In this document: positions 1 through 12,100 of the stretch, piece by piece
Layout: each line of letters starts with the position of its first letter
How positions within the stretch are numbered: the stretch's first letter is position 1
Assembly: GCA_903876685.1 (NCBI GenBank)
Contig: CAIRBC010000357.1
Span: 1 to 35,995, forward strand
Source: an uncultured Nitrosomonadales bacterium
Lineage (GTDB): Bacteria > Pseudomonadota > Gammaproteobacteria > Burkholderiales > Gallionellaceae
Reading direction: 5' to 3'
Length of the DNA stretch: 35,995 nt
Program-made: the position numbers and the translations under genes
Notes under the pieces: model-generated
Seen by the model: only the letters and a program-made list of their open reading frames with translations
Databases searched by the model: none
What the model was told of the DNA's origin: nothing

Positions 1-101
1 CAGACGAGTTTGACTTTCCAACTCAACCAACCTAAGAATCCTGCCATGATGACAAAACTCGCCGGTGCAAGCAACTTATTTCACTTGCTAACACAAAGTT
101 A

Positions 102-136
102 AAAGGCGACAAGACCAATTGGGTCTTGTCGCCTTT
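102..136 (-). terminator. Rho-independent terminator of the giant repeat gene (possibly bidirectional)
   Basis: Perfect 15-bp inverted repeat aaaggcgacaagacc (102-116) / ggtcttgtcgccttt (122-136), 5-nt loop, T/A-rich flanks, starting 28 nt past the stop codon at 165. Confidence 0.85.
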
Positions 137-164
137 CTACTGCAACAGTCTTACATTAAACAGT

Positions 165-3100
165 CTAGCTACTGGATCCCAAAATCACGTTAAGCGATGG
201 ATTGTGCTGCGGTATCAACGACTGCGGCTTATTGGAGATCGCAGCAATCGGTGTAGCCGACAACCCGGTTACCTGGGTCGTGGTCAATGCCACGACTGCA
301 GGCGTTCCAACAGCATTACCATTCGTGTCAAATTGCTTCAAGGCAGCGACCATTCCGCCTACATTAACCGCCAAGCCTATCGGCGTAGCTGCCCCTGGTG
401 CAGTAGCAGGACTACTCAATAGCGAACCTCCAGAACTAGCCGACAATATCGCCTGCGATTGATTGAAAGAAGCAATCGCTTGAGATAATCCACCTACCTG
501 CGCTTGTAATCCTTGAGTTGCAGGAGTCACAGACACTGCAGGAGTCGCTACCGCAGCATTAGCATTAGCATTAGCATTAGCATTAGCAGCATTTTTGTCA
601 GTAACAAACCAGATATCCGACATTGCATGTGTCTTGCCATCGCTGGTTTCGAAACTGGAGACCAGTCCTTCAATATTTCCGTTATTGGCATTGGATGCTG
701 CCTTGGCAGAAAGATCAAGCTTGGTGATTCCCAGCGTATCCAGCGTGCGCAACTCACCCGCTTGAGTGATACCATCAGAATTACCATCTACCCAAACCTT
801 CAGGTCGGCAAATCCAGCGTCTGCACTGCTAATGGCACCATCTCCATTAGTATCCATGGAAGACAGAGCTGCAAACCCATTGGCAGCCTTTTGCCCATCC
901 GGCAGTACAAACGAACTACCAAACAACTCGCTACCATCGTTGATAACACCATCCTGGTTCCGGTCAATCACCAGCAAACCATCACCTCCAGAAACCCAAC
1001 CGGTCCCCACAGTATTGCCGGTGGCGAACAGATCGAATTTGGTTCCCGCGGTTATGCTTTGCGTGTTTATGCCATTGCCATTCAAATCAAGAACCAGAGG
1101 CGTAGCTAACAGATTTAATTTCGAGAACTGCTCAACGCTGAAGCCGACTTGCAGATTGGCAGCTATTAACGCTTCTACCTGATTGGTGGTCAGTGCGGAA
1201 ACCTGATCGGTGGTCAGACCCTGATTAATTTGCACCGTCGTCAGAGAGACTATTTGCGCAGTACTCAATACTGCAATATCACGGGTCGTGAATGCAGCAA
1301 GCTGAGTTGTAGTCAGACCCAGTTGAATCTGCGCAGTAGTCAATGCCGCCGCCTGATTAGTGCTCAAGGCGACAACCTGGTCGGTAGTTAAACCCTGATT
1401 AATCTGCCATGTGGTGAGTGCACGAATCTGACTCGTCGACAGCGCGCCAATTTGATCGGTGGTCAGACCCAGATTAATCTGTGTTGTGGTCAAGGCTGCA
1501 ATCTGGCTGGTTCTGAAAGCAGCCAGGTCGCGTGTTTCCAGCGAAGCAACCTGGGTTGTAGTCAGTCCCTGTTGTACCTGAGCCGTGGTCAGTGCTGCCG
1601 CCTGTGCGGTGGTCAGCGCAATCACCTGATCGGTAGTAAATCCCAGATTAATCTGCGTAGTGCCTAACGCAATCACTTGAGCTGTTGTCAACGCGGCCAG
1701 ATCATTGGTTACCAAAGCGGCAATCTGTGCTGTCGTCAATCCCTGCTGTATCTGCGCGGTGGTCAATGCCACAGCCTGATCTGTATTCAGGGCGACAATC
1801 TGATCCGTCGTAAGCCCTAGCATTACCTGTGTGGTAGTTAGCGCACGTACCTGATCCGTAGTCATGGCAACAATATGGGCGGTGCTAAGCCCCTGATTAA
1901 CCTGCGCCGTGGTCAAAGCGGCTATCTGACTGGTTTTCATGGCAGCCAAATCGCGTGTTACCAGCGCGGCAACCTGGGTCGTAGTCAGACCTTGTTGTAC
2001 CTGAGCCGTAGTCAGAGCGCGAACCTGATCCGTAGTCATCACGACAACTTGGTCGGTAGTCAGTCCCAATTCAATCTGGTTTGTGGTCAGTGCAACTATT
2101 TGCGCCGTATTCAAGGCAACAACATCACGGGTAACCAGAGCATTGATCTGCGCGGTAGTCAGTCCAAGTTGTATCTGCGCCGTGGTCAAGGCTGCCGCCT
2201 GATCAGTGCTCAACGCAACAATCTGATCAGTGGTCAGACCCAGTTGCACCTGTGTCGTGGTCAATGCACGTATCTGATTCGTCGTTAACGCAGCAACCTG
2301 TGCTGTGGTCAGACCCTGATTAATCTGAGCAGTAGTCAGCACCGCAATCCGATCAACCTTGAAGGCGACCAGATCGCGAGTTTCCAGTGCGGCAACCTGC
2401 GCAGTATTCAGACCCAGTTGCACCTGCGCCGTAGTCAACACTGCTGCCTGACTGGTGGTCAGCGCAACGATCTGATCGGTGGTAAGACCCTGATTAATCT
2501 GAGCTGTAGTCAACACTGTCACCTGCGTTGTATTCAAGACAGCCAGATCAGCTGTTTCAAGTACGGCAAGTTGGGTGGTAGTCAGCCCCAGTTGTAATTG
2601 CGCCGTGGTTAAGGCATACACCTGATCAGTGGTCAGTGCAACAACCTGATCAGTCGTCAAGCCGAGCTGAACTTGCGCCGTAGTGAGTGCACGAATCTGG
2701 CTCGAGTTCAATGCCTGCAGATCACGGGTACTGAGTGCGGCAAGCTGAGCCGTGCCAAGGCTCTGTAACTGAGCCGTGGTTAATGCAGCCGTCTGATCCG
2801 TGCTCAACGCAACGATCTGGTCAGTGGTCAGACCCTGTTGCACCTGAGCCGTGGTCAATGCACGCATCTGATTCGTACTCAGCACCGCAACCTGAGCTGT
2901 GGTTAGACCCAGATTAATCTGCGCCGTAGTCAGCACGGCAATCTGGCTGGTCTTGAAGGCGGCCAGATCACGTGTTGTCAGTGCAGCAACCTGAGTTGTA
3001 GTCAACCCCAACTGTACCTGTGCTGTGGTCAGCGCATTAGCTTGTGCGGTAGTCAAGGAGACAATCTGATCAGTAGTCAGTCCCAGATTGATCTGTGCGG

Positions 3101-6100
3101 TAGTCAACGCAGCCACCTGACTGGTGCTCAGTTCGACCAAATCGCTGGTTAACAGAACCGCAATGTTGGCTGTGGTCAGTGCCTGCACCTGCGTCGTGCT
3201 GAGCGCTGCGGCCTGATCAGTGGTCAATGCTACTATTTGATCTGTAGTAAGACCCTGCTGCACCTGAGCCGTAGTCAACGCACGAACCTGGTTCGTACTC
3301 AACGCAGCAACCTGTGCCGTAGTCAGACCCAGGTTAATCTGCGCCGTGGTCAATGCCGCAACCTGATTGGTTCTGAAGGCCGCCAGATCTCGTGTTTCCA
3401 GAGCCGCAACCTGAGTCGTTGTAAGACCCTGCTGTACCTGCGCTGTGGTCAGCGCGTTAGCCTGCGCAGTGGTCAAGGCAATTATCTGATCGGTGGTCAA
3501 ACCTTGGTTAATCTGCGCCGTAGTCAATACAGACAGCTGAGCAGTACTCCAGGCAGCCAAATCTCTGGTTAAAAGCACGGCTAGCTGAGCCGTCGTCAGA
3601 CCTAATTGCACCTGTGCTGTAGTCAGCGCCGCAGCCTGATCCGTCGTCAAGGCAACAACCTGATCCGTGGTCAGACCCTGCTGAACCTGCGCAGTAGTAA
3701 GTGCACGAACCTGGTTCGAGGTCAAGGCCACTATCTGGGCGGTACTCAGACCCAAATTAATTTGTGCCGTGGTCAAGGCCGCAATCTGGCTGGTCTTGAA
3801 GGCCGCAAGATCGCGTGTTTCAAGTGCTGCCACCTGAATGGTGGTCAACCCCTGCTGCACTTGCGCCGTGGTCAGCGCGTTCGCCTGCGCCGTGGTCAAG
3901 GCGACGATCTGATCGGTAGTCAATCCCTGATTAACCTGAGCCGTAGTCAACACAACCAGTTGATTAGTGCCTAGAGCCGCTATGTCGCGAGTTTGTAACA
4001 CGGCAAGCTGCGCCGTAGTCAGACCTAGTTGCACCTGTGCCGTAGTCAGCGCCACTGTCTGATCCGTACTCAGAACGGCAACCTGATCGGTGGTCAGACC
4101 CTGCTGCACCTGTGCTGTGGTCAGCGCACGAACCTGATCCGTGGTCATGGCACGGATATGGTCAGTGGTCAAACCAAAGTTGATCTGCGCCGTAGTCAAG
4201 GCGGAAATCTGACTGGCCCCGATGGCTGCAAGATCGCGTGTTTCGAGTGCTGCCACCTGCGTCGTGTTCAATCCCAGCGAAATTTGCGCCGTAGTCAGTG
4301 CCCTAGCCTGATCGGTTGTGAAAGCAACGATATGGTCAGTCGTCAGACCTAGATTAATCTGTGCTGTCGTCAGAGCAACGACTTGCGCCGTACTCATTGC
4401 AGCCAGTTCACGTGTTCCAAGTGCGGCTAGTTGTAAACTGTTCAGACCCTGCTGAATCTGAGCCGTACCTAACGCAAATGTCTGAGCCGTACTCAGTGCC
4501 GCAATCTGCTCAGTCGTCAAGCCGAGATTAACCTGTGTCGTGCTCAAGCTTGCAACCTGTGCCGTACTCATGACTGCCAGATCACCTGTCTCGATTGCTG
4601 AAACCTGTGCAGAGGTCAGAGCACGCACCTGAAGCGTCGTCAGCGAAACCACCTGATCAGAAGTCAAGGCAACAATATGGTCTGTGGTCAATCCTTGGTT
4701 AATCTGTGTTGTGGTCAGAGCACGAATCTGATTGGTGTTCAATGCAACAACCTGAGCAGTAGTCAAGGCGAGATTAATCTGCGCAGTCGTAAGCACAGCA
4801 ATCTGACTGGTCTTGAATGCTGCCAAATCACGTGTTTCAAGTGCTGCTACCTGCGTCGTTGTCAGACCGAGCTGCACCTGTACGGTAGTCAGCGCATTTG
4901 CCTGAGACGTAGTCAGTGCGACAATCTGGTCGGTAGTCAACCCAAGGTTAACCTGCATGGTGGTCAGTGCAGATACCTGGCCGGTACTCATGACTGCAAA
5001 ATCGCCAGTCTCTAGCGCGGCTACCTGATTGGTCGTCAAACCTTGTAGTTGCAACGTAGTCAATGCATACACTTGATCAGAACTCAAGGCAACGATCTGA
5101 TCTGTAGTCAGACCTTGTTGAACCTGCGCAGTGGTCAGTGCGCGTACCTGATTGGTTCCCAACGCAACAACCTGATCGGTAGTCATGCCCAAATTAATCT
5201 GCGCCGTGGTCAGCGCTGTAATCTGGTTAGTCTTAAGTGCCGCCAAATCGCGGGTCTCCAAAGCGGCAATCTGTGTCGTACTCAACGCCATCACCTGTGC
5301 TGTGGTCAACACGTTCGCCTGAGTCGTGGTCAGAGCAATGATCTGGTCAGTGGTTAACCCCTGGTTAATCTGCGCCGTGGTCAACGCGACGATTTGAGCC
5401 GTCGTCAGCGCTGCCAAATCGCGTGTTACCAGTGCAGCAACCTGAGCTGTAGTCAACCCTTGCTGAACCTGTGCTGCCGTCAAGGAAGCCGCCTGAGCCG
5501 TCGTCAGTGCAGCGACCTGGTCGGTGGTCAGCCCCTGATTGATCTGCGCCGTGGTCAGTGCGCGAATCTGATCCGTGCCAAGCGCTACAATATGTTCAGT
5601 GCTAAGACCCAGGTTAATCTGCGCCGTAGTCAGCACTGCAATCTGGCTGGTCTTGAACGTGGCCAGATCACGTGTCTCCAGTGCTGAAACCTGAGTCGTA
5701 GTCAACCCCTGCTGTACTTGCGCAGTAGTCAAAGCGTTAGCCTGCGCTGTCGTCAACGCAACTATCTGATCTGTAGTCAACGCCAGATTAATCTGTGTAG
5801 TAGTTAACGCAGACACCTGAGCTGTGCTCATAGCAGCCAGATCACTGGTTTGCAAGGCTTCCAGCTGAGATGTAGTCAGACCCTGCTGTACCTGCGCAGT
5901 AGTCAGTGCAGCTGCCTGATCACTGGTCAGTACGAAAATCTGGTCAGTGGTCAGACCCAGATTAACCTGCGTCGTCGTCAAGGCGCGGATCTGCGTCGTG
6001 TTCAACGCAGCTATATGGTCTGTAGTCAGACCCTGGTTAATCTGCGCCGTAGTCAACGCAGCAATCTGGTTGGTCTTGAACGATGCCAGATCACGCGTTT

Positions 6101-9100
6101 CCATTGCGTTAACCTGTGCGGTTGTCAAACCCAACTGAATCTGCGCCGTAGTCAGCGCGCTGGCCTGTGCTGTGGTTATTGCAACAATCTGATCCGTGGT
6201 CAGTCCGCGATTAACCTGAGCCGTTGTCAACACAATCACTTGCGCGGTCGTCAGCGCTGCCACATCGGCGGTTACCATCGCGGCCAATTGGTCAGTGGTA
6301 AGACCCAGTTGCACTTGAGCCGTGGTCAGCGCGCTTGCCTGTGCCGTACTCAACGCAACGATCTGTTCGGTGGTAAGTCCCAGCTGCACCTGCGCAGTGG
6401 TGAGAGCACGGATCTGATCAGTACTCAGCGCTGCAATATGGTCAGTCCTGAGCCCAAGGTTTATTTGTGCCGTAGATAGAGCAGCAATCTGGCTGACCTT
6501 GAAGGCGGCCAAATCGCGCGTTTCGAGCGCTGCTACCTGAGTCGTGGTCAAACCCTGCCTGATTTGTGCGGTAGTCAGCGCATTCGCCTGCGCGGTAGTC
6601 AGCGAGACAATCTGATCGGTGGTCATACCCAGATTAATCTGCGCCGTAGTCAGTGCGGCGATCTGCATGGTGCTCAGCGCAGCCAGATCAGCCGTAACCA
6701 AGGCCGCAATCTGAGAAGATGTAAGCACTTGCAACTGAGCGGTGCTCAACGCGGCAGCCTGATCTGTAGTCAATGCAACGATCTGATCGGTGGTGAGTCC
6801 AAGATTAACCTGCGCCGTGGTCAATGCGACCATTTGTGATGTTGTCAGCCCAGCCAGATTTCTTGTTTCCAATGCGGTAATTTGAGAGGAAGTCAAACCC
6901 AGTTGGACTTGTGTCACCGTCAGCGCAGCAACTTGATCCGTGGTCAGCGCAACAATCTGACCGGTGGTAAAACCCAACTGTAATTGTGCAGTGGTGAATG
7001 CTCGCACCTGATTAGTATTCAGTGCGCCAATCTGGTCAGTGGTGAGACCCTGGTTGATTTGAGCCGTAGTCAGCACGGCAATTTGACTGGTCTTGAAAGC
7101 AGCCAGATCGCGTGTTTCCAGCGCCGCAACCTGGGTGGTAGTCAATCCCTGCTGCACTTGTGCCGTGGTCAGTGCATTTGCCTGTGCCGTAGTAAGCGCA
7201 ACGATCTGGTCAGTGGTGAGGCCAAGATTAACCTGCGCGGTGGTCAATGCGACCACTTGTGCAGTTGTCAGCGCAGCCACATCTCGTGTTTCCAGTGCGG
7301 AAATCTGCGAGGAAGTCAAACCCAGCTGTACCTGCGTCACCGTCAGCGCAGCAACTTGATCCGTGGTCAGCGCAACAATCTGGTCGGTGGTAAAACCCAA
7401 CTGTATCTGCAAGGTAGTGAAGCCACGAATCTGATTCGAAGTCAAGACACCGACCTGATCTGTGGTCAGCCCCTGCCTTATCTGTGTCGTGGTTAACATC
7501 GCAATCTGGTTGGTCTTGAGAGCGACCAGATCACGCGTGGTAATTGCGGCGATCTGGGTGGTAGTCAAGCCTTGTTGAACTTGTGCCGTGGTTAATGAAC
7601 TCGCCTGTGCCGTAGTCAAGGCGACAATCTGATCCGTAGTCAGACCCTGATTAACTTGAGCAGTGGTCAATGCGACGATTTGAGCAGTAGTCATTACGGC
7701 CAGATCACCTGTTTCCAGCGCCGCAACCTGCGCAGTGCCCAGTCCCAATTGAATCTGCGTAAGGGTCAATGCAGCAACTTGATCACTGCCTAAGGCCACG
7801 ATCTGATCGGTGCTCAACGCATACACCTGAGTGCTCGTCAATGCACGAATTTGTGACGTAGACAGCGCAGCAACCTGGTCGGTCGTCAATCCCTGATTTA
7901 TCTGTGCTGTCGTCAAAACGGCAATCTGACTGGTCTTGAAGGCGACCAGATCACGAGTTTCAAGAGCAGCAACCTGGGTTGTGGTTAACCCCAATTGTAT
8001 TTGAGCGGTGGTCAACACATTTGCCTGCGTCGTGGTCAGCGCAACGATCTGGTCGGTGGTCAATCCCTGGTTTACCTGCGCCGTAGTCAGTGAAACCAAC
8101 TGTTGCGTAGTCAGAGCGACAAAATCACGTGTTTCAAGCGACTCAACCTGAGCCGTAGTCAATCCTTGCTGAATCTGCGCTGTAGTCAGGGCGGCTACCT
8201 GGTTACTGCTCAGTGCAACGATCTGATCAGTGGTCAACCCAAGTTGAACCTGTGCTGTGGTCAACGCACGCACCTGATCGGTAGTCAACGCAACGATTTG
8301 ATCCGTCGTCAATCCCAGTTTTACCTGTGCTGTGGTCAGCGCCGCAACCTGAGTTACCTTGAACGCCGCGAGATCACGCGTTTCCAGAGCTGCGACCTGA
8401 ATCGTGGTCAAGCCCTGCTGTACCTGCGCCGTAGTGAAGGTACTCGCCTGCGTCGTGGTCAACGCAATAATCTGGTCGGTAGTCATTCCGAGATTAATCT
8501 GCGCGGTAGTCAGTGCAGCAATCTGTGCCGTACTCAATGCAGCCAAATCCTGCGTTACTAATACAGCAACCTGAGCGGAATTCAGTGCCTGCACCTGCGC
8601 TGGGCTCATTGCATAGACCTGATCTGAACTCAGGACAATCACTTGATCCGTGGTCAAGCCCACTTGAACTTGGGAAGTAGTCAACGCACGAATTTGTGCG
8701 GTGCCCAACGCGGCCAGATCACGCGTCAACAGCGCGGCAACGTGTGTCGTCGTCATGGCCTGTATCTGCATCGTGGTCAGTGCTACCGCCTGATCCGTAC
8801 TCAACACTGCAACCTGGTCAGTGGTGAAACCCTGTTGCACCTGAGCCGTGGTAAAGGCACGAATCTGAGACGTATTCAACACAGACATCTGATCAGTGGT
8901 CATACCCAGGTTAATCTGAGCCGTGGTTAGCACTGCAATCTGACTGGTCTTGAAAGCCGCCAGATCGCGGGTTTCCATCGCAGCTACCTGAGTCGTAGTT
9001 AATCCCAGTTGCACCTGAGCTGTAGTCAGCGCATTCGCGTGCGCCGTAGTCAATGCGACGATCTGATCTGTAGTCAATCCCAACCTGACCTGACCTGTCG

Positions 9101-12100
9101 TCAGCGCAGACACTTGTGTGGTACTCATGGCGGCAAAATCAAGTGTTTCAAGCGCCGCAATCTGCGCCGTACCCAGGCTTTGAACCTGAGTCGAGGTTAA
9201 CGCAACCACCTGATCCGAACTCAGAGCAACAATCTGGTCTGTAGTTAGTCCCTGCTGCACCTGCGCTGTAGTCAACGCGCGGAGTTGAGTCGAGCTCAAA
9301 GCGCCAATCTGATCAGTAGTGAGTCCCAGATTAATTTGCGCGGTAGTCAACACGTTTATCTGGCTGGTCTTTAACGCAGCCAGATCACGCGTTTCAAGTG
9401 CGGAAACCTGACTTGAAGTCAATCCCTGCTGTATCTGAGCGGTAGTCAGCGCACTCGCCTGTGTCGTTGTCAACGCAACAATCTGATCAGTGGTAAGTCC
9501 CAGATTAATCTGTGTAGTCGTCAACGCCATTATCTGAGACGTCGTTAATGCGGCCAAATCGCGAGTTACCAGCACAGCAATCTGTGCCGAAGTTAACCCC
9601 TGCTGTATCTGTGCCGTAGTCAGCGCGACCGCCTGATCTGAACTCAAGGCGACAATCTGATCAGTCGTCAGACCGAGTTGCACCTGTGAGGTGGTGAGCG
9701 CACGGATCTGTGCAGTTCCCATCCCGGCAATCTGATCAGTCGTCAGACCCTGATTGATTTGCGCCGTAGTCAGCGCGGCTATCTGCGAAGTCTTGAAGGC
9801 AGCCAGATCACGTGTTTCAAGCGCGGCAACCTGTGTAGTCGTCAACCCCTGCTGCACTTGAGCTGTCGTCAACGCACTGACCTGATTCGTAGTCAGCGCA
9901 ATGATCTGGTCTGTGGTCAACCCCTGATTAACCTGCGCCGTGGTCAGCGAACTGATTTGAGATGTCGTCAAGGCGGACAGATTCAGCGTTTCAAGCGCAG
10001 CAACCTGTGTCGTTGAAAGTCCTTGCTGAATCTGCGACGTAGTCAGCGCGACAAGCTGATCCGAGCTAAGCGCAACGATTTGATCGGTGGTCAGCGCATT
10101 CACCTGAGCCGTCGTCAGTGCACGAATTTCCGAGGTGGTCAACGCGGCAATCTGCTCGGTGCTCAACCCCTGATTAATCTGCGCCGTAGACAAGGCAACA
10201 ATCTGATTAGTCCGCATTGCGGCCAAATCACGGGTTGACAGTGCTGCAATTTGAGACGTGGTTAAACCCAGTTGTATCTGTGCCGTGGTTAGAACACTAG
10301 CCTGAAGCGTGGTTAGTGCGGCTACCTGATCCGTAGTCAGCCCCTGATTGATTTGCGCAGTGGTCAGCACGATCACTTGTCCGGTATTCATCGCAGCAAG
10401 ATCACGTGTTTCGATCGCAGCAATCTGTGCGGTAGTCAAGCCCAACTGCACTTGCGCCGTAGTCAGCGAGTTCACCTGAGCCGTGGTCAGCGCGACAATC
10501 TGGTCGGTGGTCAGACCCAACTGAACCTGCGCCGTAGTCAGTGCACGCACCTGATCTGTCGTCATCGCAACGATTTGACTGGTGCTAAGACCCTGGTTGA
10601 TCTGCGCCGTAGTCAGCACAGCAATCTGGTTGACCTTGAAGGCAGCCAGATCACGAGTTTCCAGTGCGGCAACCTGAGTCGTGGTAAGACCCTGCTGCAC
10701 CTGGGCTGTAGTCAGCGCTGCAGCCTGTGTGGTAGTCAAGGCAATCACCTGATCGGTGGTGAAGCCCAGATTAACTTGCGCCGTAGTAAATGCTGCCACC
10801 TGAGCCGTGCTCATGACGGACAGATCACCCGTTACCAGCACTGCGACCTGTGCCGTGGTCATACCCTGTATCTGCGCAGTAGTCAGCGCGGCTGCCTGAT
10901 CCGAAGTTAAAGCAACGATCTGGTCAGAGGTCAAACCCAGTTGCACTTGCGCGGTAGACAATGCACGTATCTGCGCTGTACCCAGTGCAGCCAGATCGCG
11001 AGTGTTTAACGCGGCGAGCTGTACAGAGTTCAAGCTCTGCACCTGTGCCGTGGTCAGCGCTGCTGCCTGATCCGTACTCAACGCAACAATCTGGTCGGTC
11101 GTCAGACCGTTCAATACCTGATTAGTGGTTAATGCACGGATTTGAGAGGTATTCAAAGCGGCGATCTGGGCAGTAGTCATGCCTAGATTAATTTGCTCAG
11201 TGGTCAATACGGCAATCTGACTGGTCTTGAAAGCGGCCAGATCTCGCGTTTCCATTGCAGCAATCTGTGTTGTGGTCAAACCCAGTTGAACTTGAGCAGT
11301 GGTCAGCGCATTTGCCTGCGCCGTAGTCAGTGCGACAACCTGATCAGTAGTAAAGCCCTGATTAATCTGTGCTGTGGTCAGCGCAGCAATTTGCGATGTA
11401 CTCATCGAGGCCAAATCAAGCGTTTCCAGCGCCTGAACTTGCGCAGTGGTCATAACCTGCAATTGCGCGTTAGTCAGTGCAATCGACTGATCAGAGCTAA
11501 GTGCCACGATTTGATCGGTAGTCATACCAAGCCGCACTTGCGCCGTGGTCAAGGCACGAACCTGGTTGGTGCTCATTGCCACCACCTGATCGGTGGTCAA
11601 CCCTCTGTTGATCTGCGCGGTAGTCAGGGCTGCAATCTGACTGGTCTTGAAAGCGGCAAAATCACGCGTTTCCATCGCGGCCAACTGATCTGTAGTCAGA
11701 CCGAGCTGCACCTGAGCCGTGGTCAGCGCTGCAGACTGATCGGTAGTCAACGCAACGATCTGAGCGGTCGTCAAAACCTGATTAATCTGAGCTGTGGTCA
11801 ACGCGTTCACTTGCGCGGTAGTCATCGCAGCTAAATTGCGTGTTTCAAGCGCAACAACCTGGGTGGTGGTCAAAGCCTGCACCTGTGCGGTAGTCAAGGC
11901 CACTGCCTGATTGGTACTTAATGCAACAATGTGATCAGTGGTCAAACCCTGCTGCACTTGGGCTGTGGTAAGGACTCGCACTTGCGAGGTATTCAGTGCT
12001 GCGACCTGATCGGTGGTTAAACCCAGATTAATCTGTGCAGTGGTCAACGCAATCAACTGGCTGGTTTTGAAGGCAGCAAAATCGAGGGTACTCATCGCAG

